From Paragordius varius (taxonomy: Eukaryota > Nematomorpha): a stretch of DNA of 64,000 nt. Positions within the stretch are counted from its first letter, which is position 1, and the number at the start of each line of letters is the position of its first letter. Under the pieces are notes generated by a model. The model made no database searches, was not told where the DNA came from, and saw only the letters and a program-made list of their open reading frames with translations. The stretch covers positions 5,332,001 to 5,396,000 of the forward strand of contig OZ176054.1 of assembly GCA_964247055.1 (NCBI GenBank), read 5' to 3'. A program made the translations under genes and the position numbers. This document shows, piece by piece, positions 1 to 12,828 of this stretch.

Positions 1-609
1 AATTTTTTCCCTACTTTGAGATACCCCTAAAAAACATTTTTTCTCAAAGACTATTATAATAATCAAAATATTTTTCAAAGGCTTTAAATTTTTTTTGGAG
101 GCACGATAAACCCAATTAACCTGTATATAGAGATAAATAGGTTCAATGTCAGTTGTTATAAGGACTTGATCATCATTAATTTTTAAAGTTTAATCTTTTT
201 ATATTAAAAATTAGAGTCTAAAGATATGTTCATTTAACAAAATGGTACACACTATTAAATGGAAACATATTTATATTTTAAAAACACGAATTATAAAATA
301 ACAGTTTTAAAATTAAAATTTAGCGCCATTCCAAATCATCAGTTTACCCCCTTTAACATCTATTTACCTCTTGAAAATAGTTTAAACTCAAAAAACATCA
401 CCTTATTTTTGTACGAACCTATGTTAAAAAATAGAGAACTGTGTACGTTGAAATATAGATAAATTATTTTTCATGTGATAAAAAAACGGTTTGGGCCTTA
501 TACGATTTGTATGATTGGTTTCAAATCCTAATATATGCCGGATTATGAATTTTGAAAGGATGCGATATACATATTATTTTTTATCCCCTTGGAGCAAAGT
601 ACTACCATA
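1..609. other. AT-rich intergenic sequence, no gene seen
   Basis: I see no coding exon, RNA gene or terminal repeat here. The one longer open frame (259-462, plus) has low-complexity composition and no recognisable motif, so I treat it as chance. Confidence 0.5.
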
Positions 610-2066
610 ACATTGGACAACAAATTTTTCTGCCACTATTTTTTGCATTTTCTAATATTTACCATCATTTTAACAGTAAATCTGAAATAAAAATTATAAC
701 TTCACCTAAAAATTTTGTATAATTTGATTTTTTTGTTATGCGGCCTCTTTATCAACATTTTACTAAAAATGTTTTTCTTTGAAAATATACAAGAAATGCC
801 CATTTGTAATATATCATTCGAAAGAGTAATAAAAACTCTATAAAATGCATACTAATATGTTTTACATCGATAGTTAATATTGGACATAGAGAGCGAGAAA
901 CGCGCGAAGAAGAGCGTTTTTAATTAATATATTTTTAAAACTAATGGATGAAAATAGCTCAAACTTTGTCTAGATGGTGAATGTCCAAAAAAGATAACAA
1001 GAAAGTTTTTTTGATTAAAACATTTTTTTATTGCTTTTATGTCACTTAAAAGAGCCATTTTAATTTTTGTTTTTCAAAAAATTTCCATCTCATCAATATT
1101 AATTTATTTTATTTACGAGGCTTATAATATCAAAAATTTGATGGCAAAAACTAAGTTTAAGGTATTTTTGATCTTTTATAGCCATTATGTAATAAATTTA
1201 CAATTATAACTATGCATTTTAGTATCCACTAAGTAAAATAATTATGATAAAAATAATTTTTATCAAAAAAGCAAACAAAAGCTTTTTCAAAGAGTTTTTT
1301 AAATATAACCCTAATAATCATATTAAAATAATTTATATCATTTTCAAATTAGTTTGTCTGTGAAAATTTTTGAATTATTTAAGGGTTGAAAATTTCGACC
1401 ATATAAACCCAAATAACATTTAAATCCCATTCATTTAAACGACTTACGACCATTTAGAGATAGAGTTTTTTGCGCTCTTTCGAACGATATAAATTAAATG
1501 GCTTTCTATCTATTTTAATTTTGAAAATTTCGAGATGTTAAATCGGGGCCAAAAATTATCGATAAACTGTAATATATACCATTTACAGTTCAAATTCACC
1601 CTTGAACCATTCAAATTCACCCTCGAACAATTCAAATTCACCCTTGAACAATTCAAATTCACCCTCGAACAATTCAAATTCACCCTAAAAATAAATTATG
1701 TGTTTTCGAACTAATATAACTCATTATTAGTATAAAATATATCTTTTTGGCATAATTAATTATTTTTTTCAGTAATATTTTAATTTAAAACAAAATTTTA
1801 TTTTTTAAAAATATAAAAAAATATAGGTAATTTTTAATCTTAAAAAAAATGTTATTTATTTGAGGGTGAATTTGAATTGTTCGAGGGTGTTGAATTGTTC
1901 AAGAATGAATATTGTTTAAGGGTGAATTTGAACTGTAAATGGTATAAAAAAATCTTAGGTGTTAGACCAATTTTCTTTTTGGATATACTATTTATGTACT
2001 TTAATAAAATAAATTTTAAATTTACAAGAATGGCAGTTAAAAAAGTCAAAATATGTTGTCTAGTGT
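610..2066 (+). mobile_element. MITE-like DNA transposon, family B, copy 1 (interrupted)
   Basis: A non-coding element bounded by related inverted ends: ACATTGGACAACAAATTT at the left, and a right end whose complement begins ACACTAGACAACA. A second copy lies inverted at 46568-47574. The two match along their length, for example in the block near 895-925 with CGCG-rich triplets and its counterpart near 47330-47350. No transposase frame is visible, so it was probably moved in trans. The copy is longer than its sister because another element is nested at 1575-1946. No clear target duplication is visible. Confidence 0.75.
1575..1946 (+). mobile_element. MITE nested inside the family B copy
   Basis: A 368-bp palindromic insert bounded by TA dinucleotides. 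Its ends are TACCATTTACAGTTCAAATT and the exact complement, followed by several subterminal repeats of about 20 bp (ATTCAAATTCACCCTYGAAC type) at 1580-1690, and complementary copies at 1860-1930. The sister copy of the host element lacks this stretch, which shows the insertion directly. TA-flanked ends suggest a Tc1/mariner-superfamily MITE; this is inference. Confidence 0.75.
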
Positions 2067-3900
2067 AATCCTTTATTTTGGCGTTAATCAGGTTTTCCCA
2101 GGATTGATTTACAAACGATAAATAGAATATAAATATTTTTTAGCACAAAAAAGCTTAAACTGGTATTTAATCTATACAATTTCATTAATATAATTTTTCA
2201 GCCGATGATATAAGCAGCAACCTCCAGAAAAGCATTTAAAACGGATTTCTTTCAATTCCATATTCTTCAATAGTTAAATTTTCACTACCGTATAAAAAAA
2301 ATTAGTATTATTGGATTATCAATCTAGTTTTTGAATTTATATGTGTTGTTCTATAGGATTCCAGATAAAATTTGTATATGAGTATTTGTCTTTGGATGTT
2401 TTGAGTTTGTATATGATTGCTCTTAAATAAATATAAAATTTGTAACAAATTATAAGTAGGCATAGTGGCATATGGCCTCTTAATTTTATTTCTGATATAT
2501 TGTTCATTCCAAAAAAAAGGTTAAACAGAATGGGTAAAGATGGACCCTTTCCATAAATCTTTGTTTATTGGGAACCAAGAGGTTAAGCTATGAAATGTAA
2601 AAAATAACAGGTTTGAAGTACACCAAATTGAATTTGTTAGACCAATCGGTAATAAGAGACACCTAGCTTATTTTAGAATTGCAAACTCTTCTCCATTATC
2701 CATCAGAGATTAGACACTCATGGCATCTTCTCTTAGAGCCTGCTTGTGTCAAAGATAGGTAGGATGCTAAACGGTTTTCCTTGACTTAAAAAAATTAAAT
2801 TGCAATACATGTTTATTCTAATTACTCTACGAGATTAATTAATAAGCATAAAATCAGATAGATATGGGCATCGAAATACGAATATTGAAAAATATAAAAT
2901 CGGAAAAGATAATTGAAACAGGTCCCAGAAGCATTCATTAAATGGATAATATATTGCATCTCTCGAGGATTCTGACTGAAATTATCTGCAAATCCTTATG
3001 ACAACAAAATCACAAATTTTACATATGATAACAATAATAATCTACTATAAGCCACCATTCCTATCCATCAATATAAAATATTGCGTGAAAAATAAAAAAT
3101 ATATCAACTCAAATTTTCAATTAAATATATAATGTATATAAATTTGTTTTTAAATTTATACCATATGATAATATTAGACATCCTAAACAAATTCGAAACT
3201 TAATCGCAATATAAAAATTTTAAGATAAAAAAAATCATTTAAATAACTTTCCATGGTCACATATGCACACATTAATTGCATTTTTTAGCCTACGAAAATA
3301 ATATAAAAAATCCTTATATATTTGTTAATAAACAACTCTTGATTGATAAAGAGCCTGTAAATCAGATTATATGTTCATACAATATTATTTCTAAGTATGT
3401 CAATTTAAGATACACACGAAAACAAAATATGTTTTAACTTTTGAGGGTATAAAAAATGATAGAGCAATAATTTTTTGGCAATTTATCGAGTTTAAAATTG
3501 AAAACGCTGATCCAGATACCAATAATTTTCATCAAATTAACCATTTTATTTTTCATCTAGCTTATTTTGCCTCAATATACAACATATGTGTGTATATACA
3601 ATTTTAGACTACACGGTATATATATATATATAATTAAATAGTTTTAATTATAACAAAGTTTCATCTGTAACGTTAATTGTATTGTAAACTTTAAAACCTA
3701 TTGAGCGCGATTGTTTTCAAGCTTATTTAAAAAATTTGAATTACACAAAATATTCAAAAAAAAATATAATTCTTTGTATTTCGAATAGCCACAAAAGATT
3801 GTAGCTTAAGGCAAATGAGATACTAATACCACTATTTTTAACTAAGGATTTTTAAACCTCTAAAACATGCACGATAAAAAAGGCACTTATTTAAATCTTA
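2067..3900. other. AT-rich intergenic sequence; possible missing 3' part of FDXR
   Basis: No gene is established here. The minus strand near 3670-3700 can be read as SIGFK, which resembles a conserved C-terminal motif of ferredoxin reductase (SIGYKS in human FDXR), but I could not connect it to the upstream exons. There is a short TA microsatellite near 3620. The rest shows nothing I recognise. Confidence 0.4.
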
Positions 3901-3947
3901 AAATCTTACACCATAATTTTTTCATTTGAAATATATAAAAATATACC

Positions 3948-4851
3948 ATTGTCGGTATTTTGAAAATCTTTTTGATCAAAATGTATTTTGCAATTGGGTA
4001 AAACGCTTAATTGTCGCAATTCTTTGGTGGTGAATGTAGATTGCAATGGTCCTTTACGACCAGTAATTATAATTTTGGAGGGGCGATTCGAATCTATAAA
4101 TAATAAAACGGATTTGGATATTGAGGTGTCCTACGATCTATATGATAAATATGATACTTCAAGATATTGTTTAGGTTCTAAAAATATGCGGGCTATATCT
4201 AAACTCACGTTTCCTACCCCAATAATGAGAACCGTTTTACCAATTTTTGGGACTAACTTATGTGATGGTTAATTGAAAATTATACTGAAACAAAATTTGG
4301 ATGACTATTGTACCAACCGACAATTTGTTGGGCTGAATAAACTCCTTGACTATCCTACAATAAAAAGGGTATGCCTGTACCTCTCCTTTTATATTAAGCC
4401 TTTGATCATTAAATGCCCCATATGCCTAAAATTAAAATATAAAAACCAAAACAACGGCATCATAATTCATCAATATGTTTTTTAAACTGATATCTTTGCC
4501 GACGTTTATGTTTTCATAGATTTTTAATTGGTTCGATTTTAAGAGGTTATTGAATTTTTGCATCATTTTCTGGTATGACAAAATATTTTACTTTGATAGA
4601 TAAATGATCTGGAGCTACACCATATCTTAATAAACCATAAGGCAATGACAATTTCTCTAATATATCAATATTAATGTCTGGTTTATTCTTCAATAAATGT
4701 TTCCTCAAACTTTAATAAGATGTTGTGCCACATAAAATGCGGATGGACCAGCTCCGACAATACATATGCGATAATTGCGGAAATAACACCAAAATAAATA
4801 GTGTGATCTGAAAATTTTCCTGTTACTTTTTAAATTTTTGAAGTAAAACAT
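3948..4851 (-). CDS. FDXR: NADPH:adrenodoxin (ferredoxin) oxidoreductase, mitochondrial, 3' end unresolved
   Basis: This flavoprotein passes electrons from NADPH to mitochondrial ferredoxin for Fe-S cluster and heme/steroid chemistry. Seven exons are visible on the minus strand: 4851-4711, 4687-4592, 4569-4447, 4425-4381, 4354-4286, 4256-4158 and 4130-3948. They are separated by GT-AG introns of 23, 22, 21, 26, 29 and 27 nt, all in phase 0. The first 28 residues are basic with no acidic residue, as in a mitochondrial presequence. Then come the FAD motif GAGPSAFYVAQ, the stretch LPYGLLRYGVAPDH, GVYSAQQIVGWYN, and the NADP-binding GVGNVSLDIAR and GRKGPLQSTFTTKEL, all in family order. About 305 residues are readable. 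The C-terminal third, with the usual GWxKRGPTG motif, was not found. Either it lies beyond a longer intron or the gene has lost it. Confidence 0.85.
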
Positions 4852-4907
4852 TTGTAAAACACATTGGTTTAACAGTATTATAATTTACCATGTGATGTTA
4901 TTGCGAG
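4852..4907. promoter_or_regulatory. 56-bp divergent intergenic region between FDXR and DHX37
   Basis: The two start codons face away from each other with 56 bp between them, so both 5' leaders and any core promoter must share this stretch. It is AT-rich and includes a TATAATTT-like run near 4879-4886. A shared bidirectional promoter is inferred from the spacing. If either gene has an upstream non-coding or coding exon, the promoter would lie elsewhere. Confidence 0.5.
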
Positions 4908-7900
4908 ATGTGTGATCTACCAATATATTCCATTAAAACCAAGTTTTTAACAAATTTATCGGTTCACAACGTGATAATTTTGTGTGGACAAACAGGTTGT
5001 GGGAAATCTACACAAGTAATAATTTTGATCAATTTATTAGATCCCTAAAATTTTATATATGTCTGGGTATGGAGAAAAGGGAGTAATTGGTGTTACACAA
5101 CCCCGAAAAATAGCTGCGGTTGCCTTGTCTAATCGCATGTCATCCGAGATGAATTCTTTCTCTGGTCTCGTTGGTTTTCAGGTTAGATACAATAACACCA
5201 TAAATATCAACACCAACAAAATTAAATTTATGACTGATGGTATACTGTTTCGAGAAATTCAATCAGATTTTTTATTGCTCAATTATTCCGTAATAATAAT
5301 TGATGAAGTGCATGAAAGAAGCATTTATACTGGTATAAATATATTTTATTTTACTGTAGATCTTCTCCTTGGTCTACTTTCCAGAATAGTTGAACTACGG
5401 TCAAAAAGAGGAATTCCACTAAAACTTATTATCATGTCGGCAACATTAAACAATAATTATTTAAATGAAAAGTTTCTTTTATGATTTTATATGATAGGTT
5501 ATTCAAAAATAAACCTATATTTATGTATGTACCGACTCGAACATTTCCCATAAATATTCATTATGCCAAAAAAACACCACATGATTACGTTGGGAATGCA
5601 TTTATTAAAGTTTAAATATATTTTTTAAGTTTATAGGTTTGTAAAATACATCAAAATTTACCGGCTGGTGGAATTCTTGTCTTTTTGACAGGAAAACAAG
5701 AAGTTTTAACCTTATGTAAACGGCTTACAGAACGCTTTGGTTCCACCACGTCCATCCATAAAAACTCTATTAAAATTTATTCCCTCTATTCTTTGTTATC
5801 AGCGAAAAAACAAGCCCAAATTTTTTCACATTCCCAAAACCATGCCCCTAATGTACGCCTTTGTGTAGTATCCACAAATGTTGCTGAAACATCCCTAACC
5901 ATACCTGGGATCTCGTATGTGGTTGATTGTGGCAAAGAAAAGAAATTGCATTACAATGATAATTTAGTTAATGGTAAAAGTTAATAATTTATATTTTCCA
6001 AAGGTTATTATATAACTTAATCTATCGTACTGTTAACATTAGCAAAATATATCAAACATAGGAAGCTTTATAGAATAATAGATTATGCACAAAATATATG
6101 ATAAACTTAGGCAAACGCAGAAAGCATATCTACAGACATAGGTGCTATTTTTAACAGTTTAAGTAATTTTGTTAAAAAACAATCCCCAGCCTATATGATA
6201 TATCCAAAATAAAAAACGTCATATAAATTTATTTTTCGTAAAACTAGATAAAAGGGGATCATCACCCAAAAATATTTCTGACAATCTTAAATCGTACCCT
6301 CTGAGTGAATAAATATGAATTTATATTTAGCGGGTGGTGGTTGCTTTCCCGAAACTCGAATAGATTGGATTTCTCAGGCTTCAGCTGACCAAAGAGCCGG
6401 TCGATGTGGACGTGAAGGTGTTGGACATTGTTATAGGTATGAATATATAGAATAATTAAGACAAAACACAAAAATTGCATTGTCAAAATATCATATTTTA
6501 AACTTTCTATTTTGTATCAACCCTATCGTTTTGGGTTTCAAAGTGATTATACAGTTGTGGTAAGACACTTAATTAATATGCAAAATATGGTTTCCCCATA
6601 AAATATATTAGTCTTCAGTGAAATCAAACCATATTTTTATAAGAATTATCATATTAAAATTGATATTTGATATAACTTAACGGTTAAGACGCGAAAAAAA
6701 TGGAGATGTCAATTTATACACACTCAATTATATATTTCAAAATTTTTAATCAAATAGGTATAGTAAAAATCAATGATAAAAAATATGGTTTTCTTTTATA
6801 AGAAAATGGTGAGCATACTTTTTTATGTATTGCCTTTATAATTTTAGATTTGACTGTGACATATTTTTGTGTTCTTGAATAGGTTATATACTTTAGTGGC
6901 ATTTCACTCTTTTAACCAATACTCTCAACCAGAAATACTCAATGTACCGCTTGATGGAATGGTATTAAATCTCAAATCATTGCATATAGATCGGGTAACC
7001 AAAAATATATTTATTATCGCATTTAATTATAATATCAACCCATTTTATTATTAATTCTTCAAGGAGCATAATATGCATGTAAGGGTTTAAAATAATTGTA
7101 TTAATTGAAAAAATTTAATAATTATATAAATAATTGATAATGAATACTGATATCTATCGTATTTTATATCAACTTCCATATTCTCATGAAACACATATCT
7201 ACCAACAATTTCAAAGTGGATAAAGATTTTTCATTCAAAAAATAGCTTACTTTTTTGTTTAAATTATTAATTTTTATTTTATAGGTTCAAAATTTTCCTT
7301 TTCCCACATCACCACCTACCAACCGTATATATATGGCGTATTATCTATTATGTCTCCTGGGCTTGATTCATCCAAAAAATTTCAATCAATTCAATGTCGA
7401 AAATGGAAAATTATTACATTATTTTGGATATTTATCCAAAATAACTGACATTACTGAATTTGGTATATATACATTATTATATAATCAAAAATAAATTATA
7501 ACTTTAAAGAATTTTATTTTATCACTCATTATGATCCACTTTTATTAATTCAAAAATGGATTATTTTAATGTTTTTTAAAGGTTTTTATCATCGTTTGCT
7601 TTTTTATCTTAGAAGTATGATAGGGTTTAATTATTTAAATCAGGGATGGTTAATACAAGCGGCTTCGCCGTATTTTTAACTCAAAATTTCGGCGGGCCAT
7701 ATTTAAAATATATATATATATAAGAATTCATAAATAATTTATTCGATTTTGTTGAGTCTACATGAAAACCGAATGTAATAATTTTTTCTCGATTGGATAG
7801 ACTTATTTAGAATAAATTATCCAAGATTTATCAATTTTACTAAAATTTTATGAGCCTGTTTTGCAAATTATGGGTTAAATTTTCGCGGGCCGCATGTTGC

Positions 7901-10900
7901 TCTATTTTAAATTTATATAGTGCTCAATATGCAAAAAAAATTTTATATAAATAAATTTATTATCTATTTAAAAGAATCATTTTTAAAAATAATATATTTT
8001 AATAACTAGTAATAAATAAAATTGTTTGAAATCGTGGGCTTGTATATTCACCTCATTTAAGAATGATGCAAATGGCATACATTTTTCCATTATTTGAATT
8101 TATAAATATCGTTATATATAAATTAATATAACAAAGCAATCAAACAACATTTGTTTTTTTTTGATTCAATTAATATATTTTTTCTTTGTTTTATAGACAC
8201 TATTGATTTCACCTTGACAGAGTTGGGGGATATGTCCAATTTATTTCCATTGCATCCCAGATATGCCAAACTTATTTCCTCTACACTGATGGTTGTAAGC
8301 ACAGAAAATGACTCTAAAAAATGTTATACCTTAGCTTTAGCCTTGTCTTCAGCCTTAACAGTTCGCGAACTGTTTGAGAAATCACATAGAAATCTACAAT
8401 CCTCCTTGATTGATTGCAAAAATAATAGTGTGGATGAAGAAATACAATGTTTGGGTGATGTTATGACCCTATTTAAAGCAATTGGAGCATTGGATGTTTT
8501 TTGTGAGACTTTCATTTTTTGATAGATAATAATACTTTGTTACTTGTAATGTAAATATATTTTTCGGGGCTTTTTTGTTTAAAATCAATAATTTTTGCTC
8601 AAAACAGTCTCTACTGTAGAAAAATCTAAAATTATGATTATAATGTGTGTGGGAAACCAGTTATTAGTTAATTCTAGGATAATATGTGATATATATATAC
8701 TCTAAGAACCCATTCATTTTTGACTATTGTTAAAATTAATGCTATTTTAATTTACGCAAAATTTTTTATCATGGTAATTTTCGCCATTTATAATGTGATA
8801 TCCTCCAAATAGTTTACATTGAAAACATTAATAATTTTAATCGCCACTCATACCTCAAATTGACCCATAAAAAATTATTATCAACCAACAATTATAATAA
8901 AAAATATTTTTAAATTTACCATTTACGAGAACTGAAACTATTAAAATATAATTTATTGGAAATTGAGTACATTTTGTAACTAACTGCATTGTGGTTGTAC
9001 AGATGTATTTATATATTTTAGAAAGGATAATTGGCTATTAACTAAATTAAAATACTATTTGTATTAAATACAATGTCATGAAGTTCATATAAATTATCCA
9101 TATATATATTAATAATAAACTTAAGATTATAAACTTGGCATTTGTTAAATTAGAATACTATTTGTATTAAATACAATGTTAATGAAGTGTACATATAAAT
9201 TTTCCATATAAATAATAATAATTTAACCTAATGTTATAAACAATTAACAATATCTTTCTCCTATAGTAAAGCGATCTAGGGGTTTTCGCTGGCGTTGTGG
9301 ATATCTAGGTTTAGGTGTGTTTATACTCGTTGTCGGACTTGCGTTGTTATCATGTGTTGTTATGTCTATCATCGTTGATTGGATGTCATTGTTTGCGGCT
9401 TCAAGATCTTGTGGATTAGAGGTATCTTCTGAAATAATTGGTATTTCCGGTATTGGCGTGGTTGTTCTCGGACTCTCCATTCCTTGTAAATCAGCGTGTT
9501 TTATAAAGGACTCTGCCGGTTTCATCCTTTACCATATATGAGAATAAACCCTTGCGTTCTAATACTTTCCCTGCTTTCCATCCTTTTTCTATTTCATTCT
9601 TTATAAAAACCGTCTGCATTGGAAAGAATTGGCGAGTCGGTTCTATTTCATTAACGATAAACTCAGTTGTTTGCGAATTGAGCCATGACATTGGACCATT
9701 TGAGTGTCTTTTCAGAAAGACCTTCGATGGGTTATTTATAATTGCTTTGTGTGTGCGATAGCCATATAATATTGTGTTCATTGCCTCGTGTGCATGCATT
9801 GTCTGAGTCTTGGTAGCTCTATATCGAAATAAGGTTGCAATATATCTGTCAACCAATCTATTGGACTTGGGATGATATGGACCTAAAATATGTTTTATAT
9901 TAAGATTATGTAAGGTACTTCTGAATTCATGGGATGTAAAATATGGTTTATTATCGGTAACCATCTGTCTCGGGAAATCAAATCTCGCCATATGTTTTTC
10001 TATGCAATTCCATATTTGTTGTGATGTTATTGATTTAAGTAGATCAACCTCAACCCATCTGCAAACACTATCAATCGCGACTAACCAAAAATAACCGTCT
10101 ATGGGTCCGGCTATGTCGATGTGAATTCTCTCCCACAACGCGGTGTTGAAATCCTATTTCTACATTTTGATTTCCTTTATATTTGGCTTGTTTTTTTGAC
10201 ACCGTTCACATGCTTCTACAAAATTTTCTTAATCTCTTTCTAAATTTGGCCAATATATGGATTGTCTTGCTTGTTGTTTCATCGATTGCACTCCGTTATG
10301 TCCAGTATGTAAAATTTCGTTACGTCCCGCTGCAAGGATGTGGGTATTAGTAATCTTTCATTTACAAATGAAAATTATAGTATAATTGAATTTCATTTTT
10401 TACTTTAAGGTTCTTTAATATTTGGATCACTCCAATCATTTGTCCTTATTGCTGATTTAAGTTTGTTTGACTGGATCTAACATTATCTCATTTTCCACTC
10501 ACTCTTTACTTAGCTTAAATTTATTGATAGATAAAATACCGTCTGTGATGCATTATCATCTTCATTTCGCACATCCATGGTATTATCATTATTTAGGAAT
10601 CTGTATAGAGCGTCCGCTAAATTGTTTTGCCCGTTCTTATATTCGATTTCATAATCTCCCGATGTTTTATAGATCCATCTAAGTAGTTTAGTATTATTAA
10701 TATTTTGTAAGTTTCGAGACCAAATAACCCGATTAGTGGTTTGTGGTCGGTTATAAATTTAAATTTTCTGCCATATATTTTTGGCTTAGACTTTTCTATA
10801 GCAAACGTGACAGCTTTTGTTTTTGTCTCTGTTGTTGAATAATTGGTTTCGGCATCGGTGCATTTGCGTGAGGCGTATGATATGGGACGCTTTCCTTCCG

Positions 10901-12792
10901 GGGTAATATGAAGTAAAATCGCTCCAAATCCTTTGTTTGATGCATCTGTTTCTATTAGTATCGGCCAATTTGCGTTATGCACTAATGTATTGTAATTTAT
11001 CATTAGTTGTTTTGCTGATAGGAACTCCTCTTCTTCAATCTCGGTCCAGGCCCATGTTCTAGTTGAACCTGTGTTTCTGTGAAGGTTGCATATCGCTTTA
11101 TGGAGATTTAGCAGTCCTAAAAATGACCTCAGTTCTGTCTTATTGGTGGGTCTCGGACACTTGATCAAAGCTTGAATTTCGTTATTGGTGGGACAAATTC
11201 CATTCTTTGAAATTTCAAATCCCATGTAATTGACAGATGAAGCGGCAAGTTGCAATTTGTCACTTCTCAGTTGATTTTCCTTCGAGATTTTCCTGAGTCC
11301 TGCAGGAATAAGTTTTTTAATATTTAATCATTTGGACTAATGTTTTTAGCTATTAAAATACAATTCACTTGCTTTAATATTGTTTAAAATCAGTGTTTGG
11401 ATCGTATTCGTTAATGATGATTTTGGAAATTTCATTTTCCAATCCTGGTCACGGCACCAATGAAATAATTAAAAGATAAATAAAATATATAATTAATTCA
11501 GAAGAAATTACCTCTAACCTATAAGATTCGCAAAAATGACGTACAATCAACGACAGTAGACATAACAACACATGATAACAACGCAAGTTCGACAACGATT
11601 ATCGAACACACCTAAACCCAGATATCCACGACGCTAGCAAAAACACCCGGATCGCTTTACTATAGGGCGAAGATAATATTAAATGTTTATAACCTTAAGT
11701 TAAATTATTTATTTATATGGATAATTTATATGAACTTCATTTATATTTTTGCCAACTTTTAATTATTTCATTATAATAATAATTTAACTTAAGTTTATAA
11801 ACAATTTTTGCAAAAATTTAACTTTATAAAATTAAATTTAATTTTGACAAAAGTATTAATGAACGTGATGGTTAAAAAACCGACCACTCAAATGTTGCCA
11901 AAATAAACTAAATCCAAGTTTATCAAGAAAATGTTATTCTATTTAAAACGGGCTCTAAGATAAACTTAAAGTTATTAAGGATTAATTATGTGTTTATTTT
12001 TAAACATATTATGGGTTTGATTTTTGATTACTAATATTTATAGCTGATATTATATTTACAGCAGAAAAAAGTGAAGGGAAAGAACCGCGCAAACGAAAAT
12101 ATTTCTGCAAAAAATTAAATATAAACTCTAAATCATTGAATGAATTTTATCTCCATAGAAAACATATTCATTCCATAGCCAATCGTATCGATAATACCAT
12201 CAATGGTTCAATATTTTATCAATTATTATAAATAGGCTTTGTGATAACAAATATATGTTATTGATTCTTTTTTTCAATTGATAACGTTGTTTTATCGAAA
12301 TATTTTTACAGTTAGTAATTGAAAAGTTTTTTTAATGTTCAATATATTCTTTAATAATAAAATGGGACTTTATTATATAAACATAAACAAATTTAAATAT
12401 AGGTATTAACCGTTTAAATATGATCAACCTATTTTATATTTAGGATGTTAGTTATGTGTAAATATGTATCTTTTTTTAAAAAAAATTATCATTTGCATAT
12501 TTTGATTACTAACCTTTGAATTGTTAATACATGGTTTTTGATAAAATTTAACTTAAATTTTTTTGAACAGAATATAAGCTTACGAGGATACCTCAACCTA
12601 TTCAATTACACGAATTTAGAAAGCTCTTATGCGCAAGTGCTGGATTTAACATTGCGAAAAGAATGTCCCTCACAGAGCAACAAATTAAAGCTTTATCTCA
12701 TGTCAAACCAAAAATTAATCGTATAAAATTTTCATAGAAGCTTATTTTTATTAAATAGTAACTAATATTAATTTAGAAAAATATTTCACTAA

Positions 12793-12828
<36 letters not shown>

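Noticed and set aside
3988-4485. Two plus-strand open frames read as genes
   Set aside because: They are the antisense shadow of FDXR; the minus strand gives a spliced protein with conserved FAD and NADP motifs.
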